From assembly GCA_949775045.1 (NCBI GenBank), contig OX459096.1:47855790-47919789 (forward strand): a stretch of DNA of 64,000 nt, written 5' to 3'. The notes under the pieces were generated by a model. It ran no database searches. It saw only the letters and a list, made by a program, of their open reading frames with translations, and had not been told where the DNA came from. This stretch comes from Metridium senile (taxonomy: Eukaryota > Cnidaria > Anthozoa > Actiniaria > Metridiidae). This document shows positions 12,978 to 26,100 of this stretch, piece by piece (positions within the stretch are counted from its first letter, which is position 1; each line of letters starts with the position of its first letter). A program made the position numbers and the translations under genes.

Positions 12978-13753
12978 TTAATAAGGACGGTAAGTACGGT
13001 CAGTTTTAACATCTGTAGAACCTCTGCTTGCACCTCTTCCCATTGGACCATAAGCAGATGACATTTGACTGTAGTTGGCCATTGGAAAAGCAGTGTCGCT
13101 AGTCCCAGTTGGGTAACTCTTAGAGGCTGCATCACTAGAACTTTGGTTTCCACTCTCAGCACTACCATAACCATAGTTACTCATAACTGCATGCAGCCTG
13201 GAAGTTACTCCAGTCAGCAGGGGTACCACTCATACCTGCGAAGGGATACCCATATCCACCACCAGATGGTTGATCATAGGCTCCACTAGTCCGTCCTGTA
13301 CCACCTGTACCACTAGCACTAGGAGACTGTGACTTACGAGCAACACTATCACTGCTACTACTACCACCACCATAACCACTCATAGCTGCACTATAACCTG
13401 CTTTATCATAACCCCTACCCCTATCGCCACCTCCAAAACCACCAAACCCACCCATTGGTCCAAAGCCACCAGGAAAACCACTGTAACCAAATCCAGGACC
13501 AAAACCGCCAAACCCCATTCCACCAAACCCAAATCCTGGACCAAAGGCTGCTGGGTTAAAACCAAATGGAAAGTAGCTACTCATATCACCCTCTCTTCCT
13601 CTGTCTCTTCTATCTCTGTCACCTAAAAAAGAAGTTTATTAGCTATAGTGTTGGTGTAAATTAATGGTTAATGGAAACATAAGTTGTAATATTATATAAA
13701 TAAATATAATAATAGTCTTTACCTCTGCCCTCTCTCCCACCAAAAAATCCAGC
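12978..13753 (-). pseudogene. Truncated, frameshifted hnRNP tail
   Basis: This is the left duplicate of the 3' end of the hnRNP gene at 30023-31737. It keeps the glycine-rich last exon (12978-13622), its intron, and 31 nt of the 66-nt middle exon (13723-13753), then loses homology. A 4-bp TGCA insertion near 13190 shifts the frame within the tail; an extra GGA codon is also present. Both RRMs and the promoter are missing, so no protein of this family can be made. It might still be transcribed from neighbouring sequence. Confidence 0.9.
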
Positions 13754-15387
13754 CTTCCGTCCCAATAGTATGGCATGGTCAGGAGCAAGGCCATACGAGT
13801 CATACTTAAAGTTTAATATTTGCCCTTTGGTCTCTCTAATGAAATACCAAGTAAAGTATCTGGAAAATCCTAACCTTAGTCCAGCTCATGTCTTCTCAGA
13901 TCAGTCCGAGACAGTTTCCAACAAGATCGAGGCAGCACATTATAGTTTAGTGTAGAGAAAACATGCCCAAACGGTTAACACTGGTAGAATATAATGATGC
14001 TTATTCGAAGGCCGATTGCTTCAAAAATTACATCTTATTTTCCCTCGATACTTAATACTTTTTAGAAGGCTTTCTGTCTTCTTTACTGACGGAGACAAGT
14101 CTTACAGAGGTATGAAGGACTTTATATGTTTACCATTACCAGAAATCGAAGACATGTGACGTCACCGCATGCTAAAGTTAGATTTGTGGCATTTAAAAAT
14201 GGCCGCTCAGAATTACTGATAAATGTATGGGCTCAGAAAGAAAATGTCTAATATATTTGCTAAATATCATTGTACTATCGGTGCCGCCTCCTAACTTTTA
14301 ACTCGAGTATAAGTTCTATTCATTTATGCAAGTTACGTTTGATTTAGTTTTCTCAATATGCAGCACGAAGGAATAACATTATCGAGAAATAATTGCTTTA
14401 CTTTAGTCTGTATTTCAGCGAAAAATGTGTAATTTACCTTGTGTTCAGCATCGCCTTCCATCGATAGTTTACATGGATCCATCCTTGCCGCCTTCTTAAA
14501 ATGCTCCTGAGATTACGGGCTTTTCAATGCTGTTTTAGAAGTCTTTCCAAGTAATACACCAATGACGCAGATTAACGGTAAAAAGTGATGATTTTTTAGT
14601 TTTAAAAATTTCAATTTTACACCAAAATATCATAAAAAATGACCGATAAATCCTGCAAAGAAGCTTGTTTCGATCGTCGAGTCGATTGCAATGTTTACAG
14701 CTTAGTAGCCTGGTGATTTTACGTGTTATACCGCTGTTTAAAGAATCCGAAGGCTTCTTAAGCGGGAAATTCAAAATTCAAAGTTCATAGCATGGGCTTC
14801 CTGTGTCCTTTTGAAATTTTCTAAGTGACCTAATTCGTTCGAATTATTCTATGCCGAGCGTAAGCGAGCGCTTCAATTTTAAATATCTCAACTGCACCAG
14901 AAGCGCTTGGTACTTCTAAACAAACTTATAGTAGTTTGGTTTTGATAAATTGATTTATTTCGATAGAAATTCGAGGGTAATTCTGGACTGCCAGTAGACC
15001 GCTGGTCATAATATCGCGGACGTAAAATGTCTTAGATTTCTGGTAATGTATTATTAAACTTTAATGCGACTTGTCTTCAAATGGCAATTCATCAAACAAC
15101 AAAATATATTCAATTCCACTGCTTGGTATCGTGTATTCAATAAACTTTAACCATAATACACAATCAATGAACTAAAGTTTCTACATATTCTAGAGGTCAA
15201 CAAGCCGGCCACACTGGCCACATGAATGTATTGATGTTCATATTCAGCCAATCACAGACGCTACCCGGATCTCGGTAGCGCTACGTCATCAGTATGGAAT
15301 TTCCCGTCTCGTTGCTCAGACGTTAGTTTCGCGGATGGACGAGGAGCGAAACAACGTCTATTTTCTCAGGGTAATCTTTTTCCCGCC
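13754..15387. other. Inter-duplicon spacer with a possible TIR element
   Basis: No gene seen. A pair of inverted motifs, ccattaccagaaatcgaagaca near 14130 and tgtcttagatttctggtaatg near 15030, may be the ends of a roughly 920-bp DNA element; the right end is followed by TA. The interior shows no transposase frame. The remainder, up to the family 3 repeat, has no recognisable feature. Confidence 0.35.
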
Positions 15388-15637
15388 ACATTCTCAGGGA
15401 AACATTCAAAGATTCTTATTCAAAATTGATGAAATTAACATTAACGCTGAGTTTGGGCTTCCTGTGGACCAGTCACTTTATGCTTGGGCTACCTGTGGAT
15501 TGGCAGCACCTTCGTGAAAACGTCCAGCCGGTAAATACTGTACCTAATAAGTTGGTTTCGATATTGCAGAATTGCATGATTGAAAGGCTTCGATACATTG
15601 CAAATACACTTATATTTAAATCTTCTTTTTAAAGGGA
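15388..15637 (+). repeat. Dispersed repeat family 3, copy 2
   Basis: Second copy of the repeat at 3700-4025, from ccacattctcagggaaac to cttctttttaaag. It abuts the (TAA)n tract. Confidence 0.7.
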
Positions 15638-15645
15638 TCCTCCAC

Positions 15646-16470
<825 letters not shown>

Positions 16471-17990
16471 TTAATTTTTATATAGCGCCTCTTCCATAAA
16501 TGCCCAGAGGCGCTTTACAATCTTTATAGTTAAATATTTACAAAAATACATGAAATGATGAAAATTCCTGAAATACTAATTTCAAAACTAAGCTAAAAAA
16601 AACGTTTAAAATATAATGTCATATATATATATATACATATCCTAATTAAATTAAATTAAATTAAGTCCTTAAAAACAGTTTAAAAAAAATAGGTTTTAAG
16701 TTTTGATTTAAAATCATTGACAGATGTGCACTGGCGTATATTTTGTAGTAAGGTATTCCACAGCATTGGTGCACAAATAGAGAAAGAACGTTTGCCATAC
16801 GTTTCTAATTTATATTTCGGTACAACTAATTTATTGTCCGAGGAAGATCTTAAATTGCGTGTTGGTTTGTATACTTGTAAAAGCTCATTTATATATTGTT
16901 GTGCCAGTCCGGATAGCTAGAGACTTAAACGTTATTAAAATTATCTTATACATAATTCGTTCTTTCACTGGTAGCCAATGTAGTCTACAAAGTGCTGGCG
17001 TTATATGGTCTGTTTTCTTTGTTAGCGTTACAATTCGTGCAGCAGCATTTTGCACTTTTTGAAGTCGTTCTATTGTAGTATTTGGTAGTCCATAAAGTAA
17101 TGCATTTCCAAAATCCAGTCGAGATGTAATCAGTGCATGTACTAATGTCTCTGTAGATAACACCAGTATCTCCGTCTTGTCACTGTTTAGTTTCAGTTGA
17201 TTTGCACTCATCCACTTGTCCAATATACAAACGCACTTTTCGATCTTTGACTTTGCTACAGTTAGTTGGTCTGGATCATTCGTTTTGAAGGTTATATATA
17301 GTTGCGTATCATCGGCGTAGACGGATGAAAGTTAATGCCTAATGTTCGCAGAAGGTCTCCAATGGGTGCTATGTAAAGCGAGAAAAGCATTGGGCCTAAA
17401 ATGCTACCCTGTGGAACGCCAGATCTTAGAATGCGCAGTCGTGGATTGACCATCCGGTACTTTAACCGTAAACGTCCTTTCAGTAAGATACGATTTGAAT
17501 CATTTATGAGTTTTCCCAGTTATTCCATATCGTGAAGAAAGTCTGCGCAGTAGTATTTTGTGATCTAACGTATCAAAAGCCGAAGAAAGGTCGAGGAGCA
17601 GCAAGATCACTGAGCTCTGATTATCAATTGCTCGTAGAATGTCATTCTGGACCTTGATTAACGCTGTCTCAGTACTATGGTACTTTTTATACGCAGATTG
17701 TAGTGGCTCACCCAAATTGTTATTTGTGATGTGTTGGACGAGCTGAACTACTACAACTTTCTCTATACATTTTGATACCATCGTGAGATTAGAAATTGGA
17801 CGGAAATTGGAAAATTCTTCAGGGCTAAGATTATCTTTCTTTAAACGTGGATCAATAGTGGCGCACTTCAGTTTATCATGAACTGTCGCTGATTCCAAAG
17901 AGTTGTTAATGATCTTGTTGATGAGAGGCAGAAGATCAGTAAAGCACTCCATCAACACCCTGGAGGGAACTGGGTCGAGTATGCACTAAA
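16471..17990 (-). pseudogene. Dead L2/CR1-like LINE, 5'-truncated
   Basis: Read on the minus strand it gives reverse transcriptase blocks in order: NFRPISNLTMVSKCIEKVV, a SAYKKYHSTETAL block, [40 protein letters not shown] and, after the palm, the HWLPVKERIMYKI block typical of the L2/CR1/Jockey superfamily. The frame is broken between the SFDTLDH and PQGS blocks and again just before YADD, so it is inactive. Its 3' end carries a short gcgcctc/gaggcgc hairpin next to (TTA)n. The 5' end stops at about 17990. Confidence 0.85.
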
Positions 17991-18196
17991 AATGAACTTG
18001 AACTTATATGATGATAAAAATTATGCTGATTTCAAATATATATCAAAAATTTTCATCAGCCGTTTTTTCGCGCGAAAAAAAAAGGTTTAAAATGCGAGAA
18101 AAAATATTGTTGGGATCCCTGTGGCACCTTCTGATGACGTCATGTTGAAGACGTCATGAAGATGCGATTATTATCGTTGTTTCTTCGCTGCTATCC

Positions 18197-19110
18197 ATCG
18201 TAACAAATCGAACGATTCGGTAATCGAACGCAATCGAATCTAATCAAATGATTGGATTCGATTGCGTTTGGTAATCGAATAAAATCGAATGCTAAAAAAA
18301 GTTGTGAATTCGATTAAATTCGATTTCCGAACGCAATCGAATGCTTGATTGTGTTCGATTTCCGAACGGTAATCAAATAAAGTCGAATGCTAAAATAAAT
18401 GCAAAAGTATGAAGTAAACTCAATTTCCGGCAATTCTAAACCCAAAGTATTTGTTCCCAGACTTTGCTACAAACATAACATTTTTTATTTGAACCAATCA
18501 GGGCAAATAAATCTTCTTTCTTTTTATAAATCTCTTATCTCATTCTCTGTGTACAACGTACGTTCTGTGAACTCATCACAAGACTGACAGTCACTTGTGT
18601 GTAGCACGGAGCAGAGTAAAATTACCAGCGGCCTTTACTAAATTAAATCTGAACTAATTACATAATCTACATTTAACTGCAACTTATTTGTTTCTTTATA
18701 TTATGTACAAACGTTCTCTAGTTCAGGCATCGCAAGACTGACCATTAGCATCGGCTGAGCAAAATTACTTTCAGCCTCAGTCTCAGCTCGATCCTCATAC
18801 CCCGCTACAGCAGCAAGATACACGGGCTCTGGCTCTAATAAAAGGAAAATATTTCTATAAATATTAACTTCGTTTCTTTTATTACGGAAAACAAAGTGAT
18901 TGCCGCGCTAGAAAATCAAAATCGATGAAAATCGAATGATTTAACAATCAAATGTTCGATTATGTTCGATTGGCTCAAAAAAAGTTGTGAATTCGATTTC
19001 ATTCGATTACCGAATACACTCGAATCCAGTCATTCGATTGAATTCGATTGAATTCGATTGAATTCGATTGAATTCGATTGAATCGAACGTTCGATTGGTT
19101 ACGTCGGAAC
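18197..19110. mobile_element. TIR element with TCGAA-rich subterminal arrays, copy 1
   Basis: Ends are inverted: gtaacaaatcgaacg on the left and the complement of gtaaccaatcgaacg on the right. About 150 bp inside each end is filled with attcgatt/aatcgaat units in both orientations, including five tandem 10-bp units (gaattcgatt) near 19035-19085. The middle is unrelated noncoding DNA. The larger element at 20469-22372 has the same design and related ends. Clustered short subterminal repeats are a feature of hAT and similar DNA transposons. Confidence 0.6.
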
Positions 19111-20015
19111 TTATCGAACCGCCGGTAATTCTCTCTGATTCGCAACGATGTCCCGTCTCAAATCTCGACATTAGATTGCAACTGAATCCGTCACAGGCTA
19201 GGTCACATGACTAAACATAAAAGCTCTCTCCGGTGGTGGAGAAAGCTGCTGAAACAAAATTTTCGGCAACAAAGGATAGTTCTCACTAATAAATATATGA
19301 AACTGTCTTAGCTGACGACCTTTGACTTTTAGGTAACGAGATAAATGGGCATATGTGAAGTCACGTGACCTTTTTTGCATAACAACCCCTTAAAGCAGTT
19401 TACTTTTTCAACGAGCCAAGACACATTTGAAAAGCAATCCAGAAGAGAAATAACTTGAAGCATTTACTTCTCCGATACGTTTTGAACTCACTACCGGAGG
19501 AATATTTGAAAATTTGAATATCAAAAAGTCACCATGTAATCAGTGGTTCTGCCCAAAAACAACACAAAAAGATCCCACTAAATGGAATCAAGGTTATCTG
19601 AAAGTTTTGTTGCCTTTTGGATTGTTTTCACGAAAAAAGCGAAAATATTTCGTTTTATCTGAAACTAGGCCTGTCCCAGGCCTTAATGTGCTTGAGCCTA
19701 AAGCACTCTTGTGTAATTAAGTCGGCAAAAGTTCACGGCGTTTGAATCCTTCTCAAATCTCGACAGGAGATTGCGATAATTCGCTTCAATTTCTCATTCT
19801 TGTCTTTAATATATGCGCTATGAAACCATTATTTTTGAATAAATATAACTATAGAAGTGTTGTTTGAGTTTAGATTTCAGTCAAAGTAGCGAAACCACTC
19901 TTGATAAGCAAATGAGGTGTCAATTTAACAAAATTGTCCAATCAGAGCTTTTGACCCGATCTGGATCTGGTCAAAGAACGTCATCAGTACCTGGAGTATC
20001 TCGGTTCTCGGCGCG
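19111..20015. other. Spacer, no gene seen
   Basis: Contains a weak inverted pair ggtcacatgac (19200) / gtcacgtgacc (19362) that may be a decayed foldback element. Short frames here have no recognisable content. Confidence 0.35.
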
Positions 20016-20074
20016 CAGACCCTTGTTGGCGGGAGACGTTTCGAGCGCTATATTAGGGTCTGTTGACGCAGGCT
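20016..20074. repeat. Partial palindromic repeat at the duplication breakpoint
   Basis: Contains cagacccttgttggcgg, gagacgtttcgagcgct and agggtctgttgacgcaggct, a rearranged version of the perfect palindrome at 28072-28148. Homology of the right duplicon starts 1-2 bases after it. Confidence 0.7.
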
Positions 20075-20154
20075 ATGTAACTTGAGCTAACTTGATCAAA
20101 GCACATTTTGAGTTATTTATCAAAATGAGTGTAATCTTTTTCAGATGAGATCGA

Positions 20155-23100
20155 ATGGAGCCACCATCAGTAGATCACATCCTTGAGAAAATTGGTAGTC
20201 TTGGAATTTATCAAACAAGACTTCTATGCATTCTTAGTTGGGTTCTCTTGTTTAATATTGGATATCCTTATTTGCTTCTTACTTTTCTAATCTATGAACC
20301 ACCATGGAGATGTGTCACAAACAGCTCAGTTTGTACAATTACTGAAGATATTAAACCTGGTCATGAACATTTTCAATTGCGGTGTGGTATAGCAAGAGAT
20401 CAATGGAAATATACAGGAGCAAGGAGTTCTGTTATAACAGAAGTATGTTATTTTGATTATTGAGTATACCCGACGTAGCTAATCGAACAGTTCGATAATC
20501 GAATTTAATGGAACGTAATCGGATTTAACCGAACGATTAAGTTCGATTATGACGGATAATCAGACAAAATCGAACAGGAATGTTTTTGTGAGTGTTCGAT
20601 TAAATTCGATTACCGAACTTTATCGAACATTTTTTTAAATTTACGATTTTTGTCTTCCAAACTGTTTTAAACTGTTTTAAAGCGTTTTAAAACTAATTTA
20701 ACGTATACATTAAACAAAATATGTTTTATTTCTTTGGTGAAGTAAACTGTAACAAAGATATTTCGTACATGTAAATGTTTATACATGTACATAGAACCAT
20801 GCTGGCTCTTATACGTACTGTACAGATCGAATGTATCATAACATATTTTTCCGAGCAACTTTAATTTCCTGGCTCTATCTCGTGTAACTTTCTTCCAATG
20901 AACTCATTCTTTTTGATTTTTTTTTGGTTTTGTTTTTGCGTGCAAATCTGCCCTTGGTCAGATCTGAGGAAAACAGTTTACCAATTAATAACAAAAGAAA
21001 AGTAGTGTACACTGAAGTTTAATACCGTCACATGAATAGGTACGCGAATGTGCAATGTCTTGAAACCTGAATAATACCGAAACAAATTGTCTAAAAAAAA
21101 AACCAGAGGGGGAAAACACAATTGATGTGTTGGTACGAATACCTGCTTTTTAGCATGTCATTTAGCATTTACCTAAATTCTTATCCATTCGCATACATAT
21201 ATTTTTTTTATTTACATACAGGTCTATGCATTTGCACATGACTCTTTTTTTAATAAAACATGATCTGACTGGTCAGCCAGCAAATTTATGCATATCCAAT
21301 TGCCAGCTAGAAACGGTTTATGTCACAGCTTTTTAGCAAGCCATTAAACAAATGCTATAAATTTCTAGCCAGTATACAAATCAATTGATGTTTCCAGCCA
21401 GGGCAGATTCCCCCTGTGGAGCGGATATTTGTGGAGCGGATACGGTTGAGCACTCTTGGAAAACAGACAATAAACATATTGGCCCTTAGCTTGAGACCGT
21501 AATAATAGAGTAATTTTGAGCAAATCGGTCATTTGACAAAGGAATGAGGGCTGGAAACCATACAAAGTTATAAGTTGTAAAACCGACACACATTTTAACG
21601 TTTTGGCGTTGTTTCTGTGTTTTTATTAGAGCATGTAATTAGGTTAGTCAACCTAGAGGGGGAAAAGTTGTTTTAATGACGCTGTTGCCGAGTTATCAAG
21701 GATAGGAAATTCTGATTCCCTATATTCTCTGTTAAAACTAGAGAGCATAAGCCTGTCGATTTTTTGCTAAGTGTCGCGTTACTAATGCGCTATGTGCTAC
21801 AATACATTTGAGCTGTACTGTATTACGGAACTAATAAAGTGAATAAAAGTGAATAAATTGTTACTTTTCACTTTAGTTTTTTTTTTTATATATATATATA
21901 TGTAGATTGGAGTTTAAGGTAAAAAGTAAAGTAAAGCAACCTTATTTCATGTCGACTGATAAAGTTGAGGCCGACGGTGCGCTCATTTTACTCCCCTCTC
22001 TCCATCAGTGCACTCCGTTTTACGGGTATTCAAAGCTACTTAAAGCTTATTAGTTTTGATATAGTTTATTACATGTCCCTAGGCCTATAACTTTCCTAAT
22101 GGTCCGTCCCTTATGCAAAAAGGGCCTCGGGACGTAGTTACTCAGTTACTCGAATTACCACTAATTATCAGTAACAGCTGTTTGATCAATCATTTATCGA
22201 ACTTTATCGAACGTTCGATTAAGTTCGATTAAGCCAAAAAAAAAAAAAAAAATTGTGAGTGTTCGATTTTGTCTGATTACCGAATTTAATCGAACTTAAT
22301 CACTTGATTAGTGTTCGATTACGTTCGATTAAGTTCGATTAATGGAACGTTCGATTTTGTCCGATCAGCTACGTCGGGAGTATACAGGGTCATAGAACGG
22401 TGAGGGGCAAAACCCCAAAACCATGATTTGAGTGTATTAAATGGTAGTTATTTTCAGGGCTATTTTCAAAAAGGTTGGGTGTAGTGAGAGGTTTGTTCAA
22501 TTATATGTTGACATGTATACATAATTTCTTCAAACATTTTGTCTTGGCAGTTTGAATTGATCTGTGACAATACAGCTTTAGGAGTGGTCTCTCCAACTGT
22601 GTTCTTTATTGGTACTTTAGTTTCTGACTGTTTTTGTGGGATCCTATCCGACAAGATTGGTCGCAAACCAGTGATGATGGTTTTTGGAGTTTGTGCTTCT
22701 ATCTTCTCCTTGGGAGCTGCTTTCTCATACAATTACTGGCTTTACTCTGCTTGCAGATTCTTTGTGGGTCTTAGTTATTGTAAGTATTGTCATATGGCAT
22801 TATGAAATAAAATAATAAATATAAATTTGCTATATAAAATAGCTTGCAGCAGGGACAAATCATACAAGTAGCCGACACAACACAGATGCGAATGTTGTAA
22901 ATGACTTAAAAAAAGTCTAGGTTAGCTCTTCCTTATTTTGCTGAAAATTTTCAAGAAAATAATTTAAAATAAATTTCGCCGTGAAATTACAAGTTAAAAC
23001 TTATGCAAATCAGGATATATATACAACAATATATACAACACTAGTGTTGTATGTATAGTTTAATAAACGAGCAGGAGTGTTTGATCAGGTTTAAATTCCC

Positions 23101-26100
23101 GAGGGCGAAGCCCAAGCGATTTTAAACCTGATAAAACACGTTCTGCGAGTTTATTGAACGCGGCTTAAAAAACTCATTAGTAATTCATGACCATTTTGTC
23201 CAATATCGATGAAACAAAAGAAAACGGAAGAGTGTTTGCATTTGGGAATTGATCTACACTAATAATAGAGGAATGCTAACCAACTTGAATGCAAATGAAC
23301 TTGATGACATTTCGTTGCAAACTTTTCATCGATTGCCTCAGTAGCATAATGGCGTAAAGCTCGGATACAACCAAGAAGAAGATCTCGGTTCGAATCCTGG
23401 CATTGGCATTCATGATCAAAGACTTTTTTTCGCTGATGTCTGATGTTCACTCGTCAGTAGAGATGGGGGGATGGGGGGATGGGGGGATGGGGGGATGGGG
23501 GGATGGGTAATATTATATGCTTCATGTTCATTTGCATTCCATTGTTCTTCTATTCTACACCATATAATCCCTCCGCGTTTCAAACGTAGATTATGCGGTA
23601 TAGAATGTTTTCCTCGTGACCAGAGAGGAGCATCGGTAATATAAAGTAATATTAAGTAATATATCAAACACGAAAAAGAGTGTTTCATCAGGTTTTTAAA
23701 CACCGAAAAATGGGTTGAAAAAACGAGGCGCAGCCGAGTTTTTTTGGGGCCCATTTTGAGGTGTTTGAAAACCTGATGAATCACTCTTTCGAGTGTTGGA
23801 TATTACTTCTCAAATTATTGGATAATTATTGGAGAAATTCAAAGCGAAGTTGGCTTAATTTTATGCAAGTGTTTCATCAGATTTCAAACTCCTTCACGCT
23901 AGTGATTTTGTCTTTGTTTTCTCTTCATTAATTATTCATGAGTTTTAGAAGAAGATTTACAAAGCTCGTCATGGACATGGTTTCTTTTGAAAATGTCTCA
24001 TTAATTATTCATGAGTTTTTAATAATAATTATAGTTATTTTTCAACTTAATAATCATCACTGTCAAGTTTAATTTTCACCAAATAAACTGTGTTTAATGT
24101 GTTTTAATATCATCTATTTCTCTTTCTAGCTTCAACATTTATCCCATTGTATACATTGAGTACTGAATTTGTTGGTGTTAGTCGTCGTCATGTCTCAGGG
24201 ACAATGCTATGGACTGGTTGGGCATTTACTGTCATGCTACTTGCTGGTGTTGCATATCTTCTTAACAATTGGCGGCATGTCACTCTTGCAGGAGCAGTGC
24301 CTGGGTTTTTAATACTTGGATTTTGGTGGTACGTAAACTATATGGGTACCACAAGAAGCCCAGCTTAGTGATTCTTATATGCACAACAACAAAAAACGAT
24401 TTTCTAACAAATCATTTTCTTATAATTACAGTAAATCTGTCCAGCACACGATCTAACACCAGCTATTTTGTATTCATTACGAGTTGGAAATATTCTTCTT
24501 TTTTTACTTTCAAGGTTTATTCCTGAATCAGTTCGGTTTCTCCTGTTAAAAGGAAAGATAAAAGAGGCTGAAAAATCATTGACAAAGATAGCCAAGACAA
24601 ATAGGCGAGAATATCCAGATGATTATCCCATTGATAAGTTGGTGTATACTAAAGAACAACGGAAAGGAAGCTTTTTAGATCTTGTGAGGACAAGAAAAAT
24701 GTTACATTTAACAGTTTCTGTGTTTTTTATTTCGTAAGTATAAACATCGATGCATCTACCATTTAAACTTTTGTCAGTGGTATAACTGAATAAAAAAAAT
24801 GTTTATTTATATTTTATTTGTAAGTAATTTTTATCTCTAAAGACTGCTCATGCATAAAAAACTATTTTATCCATCTTTTCTCTCCAAGGAAAAAGCTAGT
24901 ACTTTCAAGGGGGGGGGGGGGGGGGGGCGGGGGTTGGGAGGGGACTCAGGGGAAAGGGAAGGTATTGGATGGGTATGCATGGTTGCTGGGAATTTTCAAA
25001 AACATGCACCCCTAAAAGCTCCTGGAAAGCCACCGAAGTCAAAGCTGGTATCTTTTAGGGAATTGTTAAAGATAATAAGATATTAGATAAGAATAATAGA
25101 AGGTGTTCGAAGTTTACATCTTTGGGACTGTTAAAAATACAAAATAACTATACATTTGTCCAATTTTAGCTGGTATCTCTTAGGGGTAAAATATCTTGTT
25201 GCCACGCCCACCTTTGTAAGACTCAGGCATCTTTTAGTAGTCATTTTTAAAATTTGCGACGAGCACCCCCGCCCTTTTCTGGCCGGAGTACCCCCGGGTA
25301 TATTTGCTTGACTTCAATGTTAAGATTTCTATTTAAAGGTTTATTGTGACAGTTGTGTACCTGGCTGTGATCATGTCGTCACCATCACTAGGTGGTAATA
25401 TGTACCTTAATGTATTTCTTGTTGGTCTAATTGAGATTCCTGCCAATTTGCTTGGAATGGTAGTCATTAAAAGGTAAGTAGATCGATCATGAACTGGAAA
25501 TGAGATATAAACTGGAAATAAGGTTTATTTATATATTAAATAACTGGAAATAAGGTTTATTTATGCTTATCGATAAAATAGATATTACGACAACCAGATC
25601 AAGACTCCATAATATTATTATTCCATAATATTGTTATTCTCTTCTTATTGTTGTTCTCCTCGTACTTATCCAACAGGCGTCAACATGTTACCTTTCGGAT
25701 AATTCTAATCTACGCTATGGAGTCCCACAAGGTTCCTGTTTGGGTCCTTTGTTATTTACCATCTATTCTAGCAAATTATTCCAGATAATAAAGAAAAACC
25801 TGCCTGGTGTTCACGCATATGCTGACGATACTCAGCTATATGTTGCCTTTTCGCCAGACAGTGCCACTGGCCAGTCACAGGCGATTTTAGCAATGGAACG
25901 TTGCATTGAAGATATACGAACGTGGATGTTGACTGATAAGCTCAAAATAAACGATGATAAAACTGAATTCATGATCATAGGGACTAGACAGCAACTTTTA
26001 AAGATTAATTCATGTCACCTGGCTATTGGGAAAGCTAATGTCTCTCCAGTCACTTCAGCTAGAAACCTTGGAACATGGATGGACAGTAGTCTTTCTCTTC

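Larger units (their letters stand above)
4296..13753. repeat. Segmental duplication, left copy
   Basis: Matches 20076-30791 apart from insertions. Homology starts at tgtaacttgagc and stops abruptly at ccaccaaaaaatccagc (13753). It contains SLC22 copy A (+) and a truncated hnRNP tail (-). Exons differ from the right copy by roughly 2-3 percent by my count. Private insertions here include 4752-5054, 6862-7516, 8546-9260 and 12314-12692. Confidence 0.92.
22868..23990. repeat. Repeat cluster in SLC22-B intron 2
   Basis: About 1.1 kb absent from copy A. It holds a foldback at 23058-23159 (arms gtttaataaacgagcag / ctgcgagtttattgaac), a tRNA-like sequence at 23331-23405, a G-rich minisatellite at 23463-23507, and a second foldback at 23655-23808 (arms gtgtttcatcaggttttt / aaaacctgatgaatcac). 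The motif ttcattaattattcatgag is repeated on the right side. Confidence 0.7.

Noticed and set aside
23331..23405. Functional tRNA gene
   Set aside because: Both internal promoter boxes fit, but the acceptor stem does not pair, so it is more likely a tRNA-derived repeat.
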